Below are positions 7,181 to 15,499 of a stretch of 64,000 bases of DNA, in pieces. Made by a program: the position numbers and the translations under genes. The notes under the pieces are model-generated. The model worked only from the letters and a program-made list of their open reading frames with translations, was not told the DNA's origin and made no database searches. The stretch is from NCBI GenBank assembly GCA_014650415.1, contig BMUX01000005.1, positions 434,001 through 498,000 of the forward strand, read 5' to 3'. The stretch is from Streptomyces spiroverticillatus (lineage in GTDB: Bacteria; Actinomycetota; Actinomycetes; Streptomycetales; Streptomycetaceae). Every line of letters begins with the position of its first letter. The stretch's first letter is position 1.

Positions 7181-9783
7181 CGCACACCCAGGAATCCTCC
7201 AGGAAACTGGTCCTCATCGGCCACGGCATGGTCGGCCAGCGCTTCCTCGAAGCCTTCGCCGAGCGCGGCGGCCACGCCCCCGCCTGGCAGATCACGGTGC
7301 TCACCGAGGAGCCCCGCCCCGCCTACGACCGCGTCCACCTCACCTCGTGGTTCTCGGGCACGAGCGCCGACGAACTCTCCTTGTGGGAGCCGGAGTTCGG
7401 CGACAAGCACGGCATCGACCTCCGCCTCGGCGACCCCGCGACCGCCGTCGACCGCACGGCCCGCACGGTCACCTCCCGCTCCGGGGAGGTCTTCCCGTAC
7501 GACGCCCTCGTGCTGGCCACCGGCTCGTACCCGTTCGTGCCGCCCGTCCCCGGCCACGATGCCCCGGGCTGCTTCGTCTACCGGACCATAGAGGATCTGG
7601 AGGCCATCCGTGCGGCGGCCGACACCGCCCGCGTCGGCGCGGTCGTCGGCGGCGGGCTCCTCGGCCTGGAGGCAGCGGGCGCACTGCGGGCGATGGGTCT
7701 GGAGACGCACGTCGTCGAATTCGCCCCGCGGCTGATGGCCCTTCAGGTGGACGACGGCGGCGGTGCCGTACTCCGGGAGAAGATCCAGGAGTTGGGCGTC
7801 ACCGTGCACACGGGCGCCGGCACCCAGACCGTCGAGACCACCGCCGACGGCACCGTCACCGGCATGGTTCTCTCCAACGGTGCGACCGTCGACACCGACC
7901 TCGTCGTCTTCTCCGCAGGCGTACGCCCCCGGGACCAGCTCGCCCGCGACTGCGGCCTGCCCGTCGGCGAACGCGGCGGCATCACCGTCGACGCGAACTG
8001 CCGCACCGAGGACCCCGCCGTCTGGGCGATCGGCGAATGCGCCCTCGCCGTCGACGGCCGGGTGTACGGCCTGGTCGCCCCGGGCTACGCGATGGCGGAG
8101 ACGGTCGCCAAGCAACTGACGGACGAACAGGGCGAGTTCACCGGCGCCGACCTCTCCACCAAGCTCAAGCTCCTCGGCGTCGACGTCGCCAGTTTCGGCG
8201 ACGCCCACGGCACCACCCCCGACTCCCTCGAAGTGCTGTACGCCAACAGCCGCGAGGGCGTCTACAAGAAGCTCGTCATCGGCGCGGACGGCGCGCTCCT
8301 CGGCGGCGTCCTGGTCGGCGACACCGAGTCGTACGACCTCCTGCGCCCCCTCGCCCTGTCCGGCGCACCCCTCACCGCCCCGCCCGAGCAGCTCGTGCTG
8401 CCCGCCTCGATCGGCGCGGCCCCCGGCCCGATCGCGCTCCCCGACGAAGCGGTCGTCTGCTCCTGCCACAACGTCACCAAGGGTGCGATCCGCTCGGCGG
8501 TCGCCGACACCGGCTGCACGGACGTCCCCGCCGTCAAGAAGTGCACCCGCGCGGGCACCGGCTGCGGCTCCTGCGTGAAGTTCCTCACCACCCTCGTCAA
8601 CGACGAACTCGCCGCCCAGGGCGTGGAGTTGAGCCGTGGTCTGTGCGCCCACTTCGACCTCACCCGGGCCGAGATCTACGAGATCGTACGCGTCAAGGGC
8701 ATCACCACCTTCGCCCGCCTGATCGACGAACACGGCACCCCGGGGAGCGGACTTTCCGAGGGCTGCGAGATCTGCAAGCCCGTCGTCGGCTCCGTCCTCG
8801 CCTCCCTCAGCCCCGCCCTCGGCGACGGCGTCTCCGGCCACATCCTCGACGGCGAGCAGGCCGCCCTCCAGGACACCAACGACCACTTCCTCGCCAACCT
8901 CCAGCGCAACGGCTCCTACTCCGTCGTCCCCCGCATCCCCGGCGGCGAGGTCACCCCCGCCGGACTCATCACCATCGGCGAGATCGCCCGCGACTTCGGC
9001 CTCTACACGAAGATCACCGGCGGCCAGCGCATCGACATGTTCGGCGCGTCCGTCGACCAACTCCCGCTGATCTGGCGGCGATTGGTCGACGCGGGCTTCG
9101 AGTCGGGCCACGCGTACGGAAAGTCGCTCCGTACGGTGAAGTCCTGCGTCGGCCAGACCTGGTGCCGGTACGGCGTCCAGGACTCCGTCGCCCTCGCCAT
9201 CGAGCTGGAACTCCGCTACCGGGGCCTGCGCGCACCCCACAAGCTCAAGTCCGCCGTCAGCGGCTGCGCCCGCGAGTGCGCGGAGGCCCGGAGCAAGGAC
9301 TTCGGCGTCATCGCCACCTCCAGCGGCTGGAACCTCTACGTCGGCGGCAACGGCGGCATGACCCCCCGCCACGCCGACCTCCTCCTCACCGACGCCGACC
9401 ACTCCACCCTGCTGCGCACCATCGACCGCTTCCTGATGTTCTACATCCGCACCGCCGACCGCCTGGAGCGCACGGCGCCCTGGATCGAGCGCATGGAGGA
9501 CGGCCTCGACCACTTGCGGGCCGTGATCGTAGAGGATTCGCTCGGCATCTGCGCCGACCTCGACGCGCTGATGAGCCGCCACGTCTCGTCGTACGAGGAC
9601 GAATGGCGCGCCACCCTCGACGACCCGGACCGCCTCGCCCGCTTCGTCTCCTTCGTCAACGCCCCCGGCACGCCCGACCCGACGATCCGCTTCGTGCCGG
9701 AACGCGATCAGATCCGCCCGGCCGACACCTTCGGCGAGACCTTCGTCGCCGGAGCCACCCTGGGAGTGAGGTCCCTCGTATGA
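7177..9783 (+). CDS. nirB: assimilatory nitrite reductase large subunit, NAD(P)H-dependent sirohaem enzyme
   Basis: An 868-aa protein that reduces nitrite to ammonium by six electrons from NAD(P)H. The order is an FAD/NAD domain pair at the N-terminus (LIGHGMVGQRFLEAF, VVGGGLLGLEAAGAL), then a BFD-like [2Fe-2S] domain at about residues 424-480 (CSCHNVTKGAI, CTRAGTGCGSCVKF). The sirohaem/[4Fe-4S] domain follows, with ligands C657-x5-C663 (SCVGQTWC) and C697-x3-C701 (SGCARECAEA). All expected cofactor residues are present and the length is normal. It starts with GTG overlapping the preceding stop (GTGA), after GAAGGAG. Sirohaem would come through cbiX across the divergent promoter. Confidence 0.97.
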   Translation: MTHTQESSRKLVLIGHGMVGQRFLEAFAERGGHAPAWQITVLTEEPRPAYDRVHLTSWFSGTSADELSLWEPEFGDKHGIDLRLGDPATAVDRTARTVTSRSGEVFPYDALVLATGSYPFVPPVPGHDAPGCFVYRTIEDLEAIRAAADTARVGAVVGGGLLGLEAAGALRAMGLETHVVEFAPRLMALQVDDGGGAVLREKIQELGVTVHTGAGTQTVETTADGTVTGMVLSNGATVDTDLVVFSAGVRPRDQLARDCGLPVGERGGITVDANCRTEDPAVWAIGECALAVDGRVYGLVAPGYAMAETVAKQLTDEQGEFTGADLSTKLKLLGVDVASFGDAHGTTPDSLEVLYANSREGVYKKLVIGADGALLGGVLVGDTESYDLLRPLALSGAPLTAPPEQLVLPASIGAAPGPIALPDEAVVCSCHNVTKGAIRSAVADTGCTDVPAVKKCTRAGTGCGSCVKFLTTLVNDELAAQGVELSRGLCAHFDLTRAEIYEIVRVKGITTFARLIDEHGTPGSGLSEGCEICKPVVGSVLASLSPALGDGVSGHILDGEQAALQDTNDHFLANLQRNGSYSVVPRIPGGEVTPAGLITIGEIARDFGLYTKITGGQRIDMFGASVDQLPLIWRRLVDAGFESGHAYGKSLRTVKSCVGQTWCRYGVQDSVALAIELELRYRGLRAPHKLKSAVSGCARECAEARSKDFGVIATSSGWNLYVGGNGGMTPRHADLLLTDADHSTLLRTIDRFLMFYIRTADRLERTAPWIERMEDGLDHLRAVIVEDSLGICADLDALMSRHVSSYEDEWRATLDDPDRLARFVSFVNAPGTPDPTIRFVPERDQIRPADTFGETFVAGATLGVRSLV

Positions 9784-10193
9784 GCACGGCAATCGTGCAG
9801 ACCGCGATGGTCGAAGTGGCCGTGGGGGAGCGCGCGGTGGTCGAAGTGGCCGTGGGGGAGCAGTGGTTCCCCGTCGTCCCCTACGACTCCCTGGTCCCCG
9901 GCCGCGGCGTCGCCGCCCTCGTCGACGGCGAACAGATCGCCCTCTACCGCGACCGCACCGGCACCGTCCACGCGGTCGGCAACCGCGACCCGTTCAGCGG
10001 CGCGTACGTCCTCTCGCGCGGCCTCCTCGGCAGCCGCGACGGCGTCCCGGTCGTCCTCTCCCCGATGTACAAGCAGGCCTTCGACCTGCGCACCGGCGTC
10101 TGCCTCGACGAGGACGAGACCCCGGACGGCACCCCGGCCACCCTCCCGGTCTGGCCCGTACGCACCAACTCCCCGTCCCCCCAAGGAAGTTAG
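9780..10193 (+). CDS. nirD: nitrite reductase small subunit, Rieske-like NirD
   Basis: A 137-aa partner of NirB with a Rieske-type beta fold (WFPVVPYDSLVPGRGVAALV, VVLSPMYKQAFDLRTG). As is usual for NirD, the Rieske cluster Cys/His pairs are absent, so it is structural rather than redox-active. The start overlaps the nirB stop by 4 nt. The N-terminus carries a duplicated VEVAVGE heptapeptide produced by a 30-bp-period repeat (9808-9860), which lengthens the tail before the conserved domain. Confidence 0.93.
   Translation: MSTAIVQTAMVEVAVGERAVVEVAVGEQWFPVVPYDSLVPGRGVAALVDGEQIALYRDRTGTVHAVGNRDPFSGAYVLSRGLLGSRDGVPVVLSPMYKQAFDLRTGVCLDEDETPDGTPATLPVWPVRTNSPSPQGS
9808..9860 (+). repeat. 30-bp-period tandem duplication at the 5' end of nirD
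   Basis: The 23-bp string TGGTCGAAGTGGCCGTGGGG plus GAG occurs at 9808-9830 and again at 9838-9860, 30 bp apart and identical, so the N-terminal VEVAVGE is repeated in frame. Confidence 0.9.
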
Positions 10194-10202
10194 GCGCACC
10201 CC

Positions 10203-11546
10203 ATGACGACCACCGTCCGCCCGCCCCAGCCCGCCGCCACCCGCCCGCCCCTCGACCGGTGGAACCCCGAGGACCCCGTCTTCTGGGCCGAGACCGGAGC
10301 CAAGGTCGCCCGCCGCAACCTGATCTTCTCGGTCCTCTCCGAGCACATCGGCTTCTCGGTGTGGAGCCTGTGGTCGGTCCTGGTCCTCTTCCTCGGCCCC
10401 GAGTACGGCATCGACCCGGCCGGAAAGTTCGTGCTGACCGCCGTCCCCACCCTCTTCGGCGCGGCGCTGCGGCTCCCGTACACCTTCGCCGTGGCGATCT
10501 TCGGCGGCCGCAACTGGACCGTCATCACCGCCCTCGCCCTCCTCCTCCCCACCCTCCTCACCGCGTACGTCCTGGAACCCGGCGTTTCCTATACGACCCT
10601 GCTGTGCGTGGCGGCCGTCGCGGGCATCGGCGGCGGCAACTTCGCCTCCTCGATGGCCAACATCAACGCCTTCTACCCCCAGCACCTCAAGGGCCGGGCG
10701 CTCGGCATCAACGCGGGCGGCGGAAACCTCGGCGTCCCCGCCGTGCAGCTCCTCGGCCTGCTGGTGCTCGCCACGGCGGGCGCCGCGCACCCCCGGCTCG
10801 TACCGCTCGTCTACGTACCGCTGATCGTGCTCGCGGCGGTGGCCGCCGCCCTGCGCATGGACAACCTGCCCGCGCTGCGCAACGACCGGGGCGCGCTGCG
10901 CGAGGCCGCCCGGCAGCCGCACACCTGGGTGATGTCGCTCCTCTACATCGGCACCTTCGGCTCCTTCATCGGCTTCGGCTTCGCCTTCGGGCAGGTGCTG
11001 CTCGTGCAGTTCAAGGCCGACTTCCCGACGGCGGTCAGCGCCGCCTGCCTGACCTTCCTCGGACCGCTGCTCGGCTCGCTGATCCGGCCGGTCGGCGGGG
11101 CGCTGGCCGACCGCTGGGGCGGGGCGCGGGTCACCTTCTGGAACTTCGTGGCGATGGCGGCGGGCGCGCTGCTGGTGTTCGTGGCCTCGCAGGCCGGCTC
11201 GCTGCCGCTGTTCCTCACCGGGTTCGTCGCGCTGTTCGTCTTCTCGGGGCTCGGCAACGGGTCGACGTACAAGATGATCCCCGGCATCTTCCACGACAAG
11301 GCGGAACGCGAAAAGGCGGCGGGAGCGGATCCGGCCGAGGCCGGGAACCGCTCCCGCCGCCGGGCGAGTGCCGTGATCGGCATCGCGGGCGCGGTGGGCG
11401 CGCTGGGCGGGGTGCTGGTGAACATCGCGTTCCGGCAGGCCTTCCTCACGGAAGGCACCGGGGACGCGGCGTACCTGGCGTTCCTCGCGTACTACGTGCT
11501 GTGCCTGGTGATCACCTGGGGGGTGTACCTGCGGCGTCGTTCCTGA
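10203..11546 (+). CDS. narK: nitrate/nitrite MFS transporter, NarK/NasA type
   Basis: A 447-aa polytopic protein of the nitrate/nitrite porter family with about 12 hydrophobic segments. Family-type signatures are GGGNFASSMANINAFYP and a second copy around ALGGVLVNIAFRQAF, with the Gly/Asn-rich stretch FSGLGNGSTYKMIP in the second half. It begins 9 nt after nirD, so it is the last gene of the nas-nir operon and supplies nitrate from outside. The N-terminus is a Pro-rich extension, followed by the conserved WNPEDPVFW motif. The insertion around AEREKAAGADPAEAGNRS is the usual cytoplasmic loop. It converges, 6 bp apart, with the secreted-protein gene. Confidence 0.93.
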   Translation: MTTTVRPPQPAATRPPLDRWNPEDPVFWAETGAKVARRNLIFSVLSEHIGFSVWSLWSVLVLFLGPEYGIDPAGKFVLTAVPTLFGAALRLPYTFAVAIFGGRNWTVITALALLLPTLLTAYVLEPGVSYTTLLCVAAVAGIGGGNFASSMANINAFYPQHLKGRALGINAGGGNLGVPAVQLLGLLVLATAGAAHPRLVPLVYVPLIVLAAVAAALRMDNLPALRNDRGALREAARQPHTWVMSLLYIGTFGSFIGFGFAFGQVLLVQFKADFPTAVSAACLTFLGPLLGSLIRPVGGALADRWGGARVTFWNFVAMAAGALLVFVASQAGSLPLFLTGFVALFVFSGLGNGSTYKMIPGIFHDKAEREKAAGADPAEAGNRSRRRASAVIGIAGAVGALGGVLVNIAFRQAFLTEGTGDAAYLAFLAYYVLCLVITWGVYLRRRS

Positions 11547-11552
11547 CCCGGG

Positions 11553-12353
11553 TCAGCCCTGGTGGCTGCGGCGGCGGCGGCGCAGGACGGCGAAGCCCAG
11601 GCCGGCCGCACCGGCTGCGGCCAGACCGCCGCCCGCCGCGAGGAGGGCGGTGTCGGTCGCGGCGGAGGTGCCCGCGACATTGTCGGCACCGGCCTTCACG
11701 CCGCCCTTGGGGTAGACCTGCGGGGCAGGCTTGGTGGTGGGCTTGGCGTGGGGCTTCTGGTGGCCGCTGTGGTTCTGGTGGCCGTGGTGGTTGTGCTTGG
11801 CCGGCTTCGGCTTGTCCAGCGGGTCGTACCAGGAGACGACGTTGCCGTCGGAGGCGGCGAGGCTGATGTACATGCCGTCCTTCAGCCGGATCTGCGCGTC
11901 CTTGGAGCCGTCCGTGGTGAGGACCCGGGTGCTGCCGTCGCGCAGGGTGACCACGGCCTTGAAGGACTTGTCGCCGGTCCTGTAGATCTTGGCGACCGAG
12001 CCGTCCTCCAGCTTCTCGGAGCGTATGAAGGACGGCTGCGCGGGCTTGACGTCGGGCTTCTTCGTCTCGTCCGGCTTCTTGGTCTCGTCCTTGCCGGTGT
12101 CGGGCGTGGTGACCTTGTCCTTGTCGCCCGCCTCTTCCTTGGCGCGCTCGTTGTCACCGGCCGTGTGGTCGGCGTCGGGGCCCTCGCCCTTCTGGTTCTG
12201 GCCCGGGGTGGTGACCGTGTCGGTCGCGGCGGGGGCCGGGTTCTCGTACGTGCCCGTGTCGTCGGCGAACGCGGCGGCGGTCGGAAGGGCCAGGGCCGCA
12301 GCCACACCGGTGGCGACGGCGGCGGTACGGAAGGTGCTGCGGCTGATCTTCAT
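11553..12353 (-). CDS. secreted, probably membrane-anchored hypothetical protein
   Basis: A 266-aa protein with a Sec signal peptide (MKISRSTFRTAAVATG, cleavage after AAAFA). A Lys/Glu/Asp/Pro-rich linker follows (repeats around DETKKPDETKKPD), then a ~65-residue globular part (SFIRSEKLEDGSVAKIYRTG to YISLAASDGNVVSWYDP). A His/Lys/Pro-rich stretch leads to a C-terminal hydrophobic helix and the tail RRRRRSHQG. The tail resembles a sortase sorting signal, but no LPxTG or LAxTG-like pentapeptide precedes the helix, so anchoring by the helix alone is more likely. The start ATG 12353 was chosen over an upstream one because the signal peptide begins there. Function unknown. Confidence 0.75.
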   Translation of the reverse strand: MKISRSTFRTAAVATGVAAALALPTAAAFADDTGTYENPAPAATDTVTTPGQNQKGEGPDADHTAGDNERAKEEAGDKDKVTTPDTGKDETKKPDETKKPDVKPAQPSFIRSEKLEDGSVAKIYRTGDKSFKAVVTLRDGSTRVLTTDGSKDAQIRLKDGMYISLAASDGNVVSWYDPLDKPKPAKHNHHGHQNHSGHQKPHAKPTTKPAPQVYPKGGVKAGADNVAGTSAATDTALLAAGGGLAAAGAAGLGFAVLRRRRRSHQG

Positions 12354-12518
12354 GGGATGCGTACTCCACGTTCTTCGTGAGCCTCGTCGAGCGGTTGTCG
12401 CTCCGACACCCATGAAGTTACGGACCTCACATGTGGGTCATACGTAGGAAACGTAACGAAAATTACCAAATCGCCCATCGTGCATGTAACCGGGCTCACA
12501 GCCGCAGCGTGGCCCGCG

Positions 12519-13541
12519 CTACAGCTCTGCCTGGGCGGCCTGCTTCCGCTTCCGGTTCCGGCGCAGCCGGGCAGGCCACTTGCGGGTGTCGCGCGGTTCG
12601 ACGTACGGCTCCTCCTCGGCCGGGAGCCCGCCGCTGATGGCGCGCTGCCGGGCCAGTTCCGCGTCGAACTCCAGCCCCAGCAGTACCGCCAGGTTCGACA
12701 GCCACAGCCACATCAGGAAGACGATCACGCCCGCGAGGGTTCCGTACGTCTTGTTGTACGAGCCGAAGTTCGCGACGTACAGCGCGAAGCCCCCGGAGGC
12801 CGCCAGCCACAGCACCACGGCCAGCACGCTCCCCGGGCTGATCCAGCGGAACCCGCGCCCGCGCACGTTGGGCGCCGACCAGAACAGCAGGGCAATCATC
12901 AGCACCACGAGCACCAGCAGTACCGGCCACTTCGCGACCGACCAGACCGTGACCGCCTCGCTGCCCAGCCCGATCGCCTCCCCGGCCCACTTCGCCAGGG
13001 ACCCGGTGAAGACCACGATCACCGCGCTGGCCGCCAGCAGCACCATGAGCACCACCGTCAGCCCCACCCGCAACGGGGTCACCTTCCACACCGGCCGCCC
13101 CTCCGGCATGTCGTAGATCGCGTTCGAGGTCCGTATGAACGCGCCGACGTACCCCGACGCCGACCACAGCGCGGCGAGCAGACCCACGATCGCGATGACC
13201 CCGCTGGTGCCGCCACTGCCCTGGAGCTGCTGCACCGCCTGCGTGAGGATGTCCTTCACGGCGCCGGGCGCGAGGCTGCGGACGTTGTCCAGCACGGTCT
13301 TCGTGGCGGACTCGCCGACCACCCCGAGCAGCGAGACCAGCACCAGCATGGCCGGGAAGACCGAGAGCACGCCGTAGTACGTCAGCGAGGCGGCCCGGTC
13401 CGGCAGCTCGTCCTCCAGGAACTCCTTGCCGGTGCGCTTGAGCACGGCCCACCAGGAACGGCGGGGCAGATCGGTGGGACCCTTCGGCTCCGCCACGGGC
13501 TCTTCATCTGCGCCGGCGGGATTCTCATGGCTGCCTGTCAT
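12519..13541 (-). CDS. YihY/BrkB-family inner-membrane protein
   Basis: A 340-aa multi-spanning protein of the YihY/virulence-factor BrkB family (once misnamed RNase BN). Conserved features are DRAASLTYYGVLSVFPAMLV near the N-terminus, LWSASGYVGAFIRTSNAIYD, WISPGSVLAVVLWL and FGSYNKTYGTLAGVI. About six hydrophobic segments separate an N-terminal Glu/Pro-rich tail and a basic C-terminal tail (RRNRKRKQ). The family's molecular role is not settled. Start ATG 13541 was preferred because the 28 residues upstream in frame are low complexity. It lies 165 bp upstream of the secreted-protein gene in the same direction. Confidence 0.85.
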   Translation of the reverse strand: MTGSHENPAGADEEPVAEPKGPTDLPRRSWWAVLKRTGKEFLEDELPDRAASLTYYGVLSVFPAMLVLVSLLGVVGESATKTVLDNVRSLAPGAVKDILTQAVQQLQGSGGTSGVIAIVGLLAALWSASGYVGAFIRTSNAIYDMPEGRPVWKVTPLRVGLTVVLMVLLAASAVIVVFTGSLAKWAGEAIGLGSEAVTVWSVAKWPVLLVLVVLMIALLFWSAPNVRGRGFRWISPGSVLAVVLWLAASGGFALYVANFGSYNKTYGTLAGVIVFLMWLWLSNLAVLLGLEFDAELARQRAISGGLPAEEEPYVEPRDTRKWPARLRRNRKRKQAAQAEL

Positions 13542-13631
13542 GCCGTGCCGGGTACCCCTGAAGCGCCCCCTGACCCGCAGGATCAAGGCTCCGCCGGACC
13601 GGACCGGCCCGCCCACCCGCTCCACGCACGC

Positions 13632-14285
13632 CTACTTGCCCAGCCGCTCCGCATGCGCCGCCCGCCGTGCGAACGTCCGCTCCCGGGCCTCCTCCATCTC
13701 CCGGAGCGCGGACTTCCGATCCCGCTGCGCCAGCCGGTCCAGGCAGAGCCGCCCGTTCAGATGATCCGTCTCGTGCTGGAGGCACCGCGCGAAGTACCCC
13801 CGCCCCTCCACCACGAGCGGCTTCCCCTCCTGGTCCCGCCCCCGTACGACGGCCCGGTCCAGCCGCGGCACCGTCCGGTACGGCCCGGGCACCGACAGGC
13901 ACCCCTCCGACTCCTCGATCAGCACCCGTTCCTCCGCCGGAACCTCGTCCAGCACGGGATTGACGATGTGCCCGACATGCCGCACACCCCAGTCGTCCGT
14001 GATGTCCCAGACAAAGACCCGCAGGTCAACCCCTACCTGATTGGCTGCGAGGCCCGCCCCCTCCGCCACCAGATTCGTCGCGAACATGTCGTCGACCAGT
14101 CGCGCCAGCTCCGGCGTCCCGAACTCCACGACCTCCCGGCACCGCTGCCGCAGGACCTCCTCCCCGACGACGGTGATCCGTCGCACCGCGCCCCGCTCGG
14201 CCTCGGGCCCGATCCGCGGATACGACGCGACGGGCTCGCCCTGCACCCGCACCCGATGGTCCTGCACGCTCTCCCCGAACCCCAT
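13632..14285 (-). CDS. def: peptide deformylase
   Basis: A 217-aa metalloenzyme that removes the formyl group from nascent N-terminal Met. All three family motifs are intact: GAGLAANQ at 76-83, EGCLS at 127-131 (metal-ligand Cys129), and HETDH at 171-175 (both His ligands and the catalytic Glu). The ATG at 14285 has a strong Shine-Dalgarno (AGGAGGAGGGG). The N-terminus is about 30 residues longer than E. coli Def, which is common for extra deformylases in Streptomyces. It is divergent from a small DNA-binding protein, with paired CTTTGCAAAG boxes between them, so it is probably a regulated extra copy; that is inference. Confidence 0.93.
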   Translation of the reverse strand: MGFGESVQDHRVRVQGEPVASYPRIGPEAERGAVRRITVVGEEVLRQRCREVVEFGTPELARLVDDMFATNLVAEGAGLAANQVGVDLRVFVWDITDDWGVRHVGHIVNPVLDEVPAEERVLIEESEGCLSVPGPYRTVPRLDRAVVRGRDQEGKPLVVEGRGYFARCLQHETDHLNGRLCLDRLAQRDRKSALREMEEARERTFARRAAHAERLGK

Positions 14286-14337
14286 GCCTGGCACCCCTCC
14301 TCCTGTGCGCCGACCCGCGCGGCCGGCTTGCCGAATG

Positions 14338-14364
14338 CTTTGCAAAGTAGCACCCTTTGCAAAG
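14338..14364. promoter_or_regulatory. paired CTTTGCAAAG palindromes, candidate operator
   Basis: Two identical perfect 10-bp palindromes, CTTTGCAAAG at 14338-14347 and 14355-14364, are 17 bp apart centre to centre. They lie between def and the divergent winged-helix gene. The second one ends on the first base of the proposed GTG start, so binding would cover the promoter and translation start of the regulator. Autoregulation is the simplest reading. Confidence 0.7.
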
Positions 14365-14885
14365 TGCCCGACGAAATCCAGCAATCCGACGAAAGCCCAC
14401 GCTCCGGCGCGGGCCGACCTCCCACCGCCCACGACCGCCTCCGCCACGCGACCCCCCTCCCACGCGCCCCCAAGACCCTCCCCGACCACCCCCTGCGCAT
14501 CGCACTCCTCGACCTGCTCGCCGAGGTCGGCACGCTCACCTCCACCCAGGCGGCCGTCCGCCTCGGCGAGAGCTCCGGCCTCTGCTCCTTCCACCTGCGC
14601 CAGCTCGCCCGCCACGGGCTGATCGAGGAGGCCCCGCACAAGGGCGGCCGCGCCAGGCCGTGGCGCCTGCGCTGGGAGTCCGACGAGGTCCCCGCGCTGG
14701 CCCAGGACACCCCTCTCCAGGCGGTGGTCCACCTGACCCCCCAGGAATCCGCCGAACTGACGGCCGCCGTACGAGCCCTCCTCACCCCCTTCCAGAACCG
14801 CACCCCGTCCCCGGCCACCACCCCGACGACGGTGAGCATCGACCCGCACGCCCTGCCCCAGGAAAGTCAGGTCCGCCCCGGCTGA
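14364..14885 (+). CDS. winged-helix (ArsR-like) DNA-binding regulator
   Basis: A 173-aa protein. Residues about 43-105 form a winged helix of the ArsR type (LPDHPLRIALLDLLAEVGTL, TSTQAAVRLGESSGLCSFHL, RQLARHGLIEEAP). The C-terminal half is an Ala/Leu helical region (LTPQESAELTAAVRALLTPF). The GTG at 14364 is the first in-frame start and has no Shine-Dalgarno, which would fit leaderless translation, common in actinomycetes; the start is therefore uncertain. It is divergent from def and overlaps the duplicated palindrome likely to be its operator. The 3' end overlaps by 19 bp the convergent DUF2399 remnant. Confidence 0.7.
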   Translation: MPDEIQQSDESPRSGAGRPPTAHDRLRHATPLPRAPKTLPDHPLRIALLDLLAEVGTLTSTQAAVRLGESSGLCSFHLRQLARHGLIEEAPHKGGRARPWRLRWESDEVPALAQDTPLQAVVHLTPQESAELTAAVRALLTPFQNRTPSPATTPTTVSIDPHALPQESQVRPG

Positions 14886-15146
14886 CCGAGATCCGCAAAC
14901 AGGTCCGCACTCACGGACTCCTCCTCCACCCGGAGCCCGACCTCCTCAAGTGCCCGGCGCAGCTCCGGGTCCCACGGGGCGTCGGCCGACGTGCCCGTCA
15001 GTGCGGTGGAGCCCGGGTGACGGGCGGCGGCCGCGCGGTAGTCGGAGGCGGTGAACCGCCACGGCTGCCACGGGACGTGCCGCAGCAGGTGGGTGGCGAT
15101 GCGCAGGCCGCCCCAGTCGAAGTCGCCGTGGTAGTGGAGCACTGCG
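14867..15146 (-). pseudogene. remnant of a DUF2399 (TIGR02679, Wadjet type III JetD-like) gene
   Basis: Only the C-terminal ~92 residues of a DUF2399 protein remain. They start at HYHGDFDWGGLRIATHLL, whose GDFDWGG carries the TOPRIM-like DxD acidic pair, and end DLFADLGQPGRT before a normal stop. The intact proteins are about 400 residues with an N-terminal DUF3323 half. Upstream of 15146 the similarity stops abruptly, and the DNA then reads in the opposite direction as part of another gene. Although an open frame continues to 15256, that extension is unrelated. JetD is the plasmid-cleaving nuclease of Wadjet; no jetA, jetB or jetC is present here, so this is a relic. Confidence 0.7.
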
Positions 15147-15480
15147 CAAACGCCTGGGCGGCGGCCCGCAGGACCGCGCAAGGTGGACCGGATTCGTACT
15201 GGCCCACCCCGCATGCGAACCGGAGACGGTACGGGCACTGCCGGCTTGGACGGCACTGGGTACGAGCGCCCCCTATGCGGAGGGTGAGAGCCGGCCCAGA
15301 CGGGTGCATCCGCTCGTGATGGCCGAGGTGCGTGCCTCGCTCCTCACGGACGAGGCATGGGAGCGGCTCACGCACGCGCCCATCGGGAACTCCGGACCCG
15401 CCGCATGGCAGAGGCTGGGTGACGTCCTCGACGCGGCAGCACAAGGAGCCGCCTGGCCCAAGCCACCTGCCGCGCGCTGA
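15142..15480 (+). pseudogene. 3' fragment of an unrecognised protein gene
   Basis: Reading forward from 15142, a stop-free frame of 112 codons runs to TGA 15478-15480. Its composition is protein-like rather than frame-shadow-like (for example RWTGFVLAHPACEPE, RVHPLVMAEVRASLLTDEAW, WQRLGDVLDAAAQ). No start codon with a ribosome site exists at its 5' end, which abuts the DUF2399 remnant at about 15142. I read it as the 3' end of a second gene joined head to head with that remnant by a rearrangement. I do not recognise the family; a short internal-start protein from a downstream GTG/ATG is possible but unlikely. Confidence 0.45.
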
Positions 15481-15499
15481 CGGCATCACGGGTGGCCGA

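Noticed and set aside
5359..9783. A 1474-codon open frame on the + strand
   Set aside because: The real gene is nirB from 7177; the preceding codons shadow nasA and the flavoprotein.
7105..9792. Long antisense open frame opposite nirB (895 codons)
   Set aside because: Val/Gly/Asp-rich composition is the mirror of GC-biased codons on the sense strand; no domain.
14867..15256. A complete 129-aa gene
   Set aside because: Only the part below ~15146 is DUF2399-like; the first ~37 residues come from the unrelated opposing fragment.
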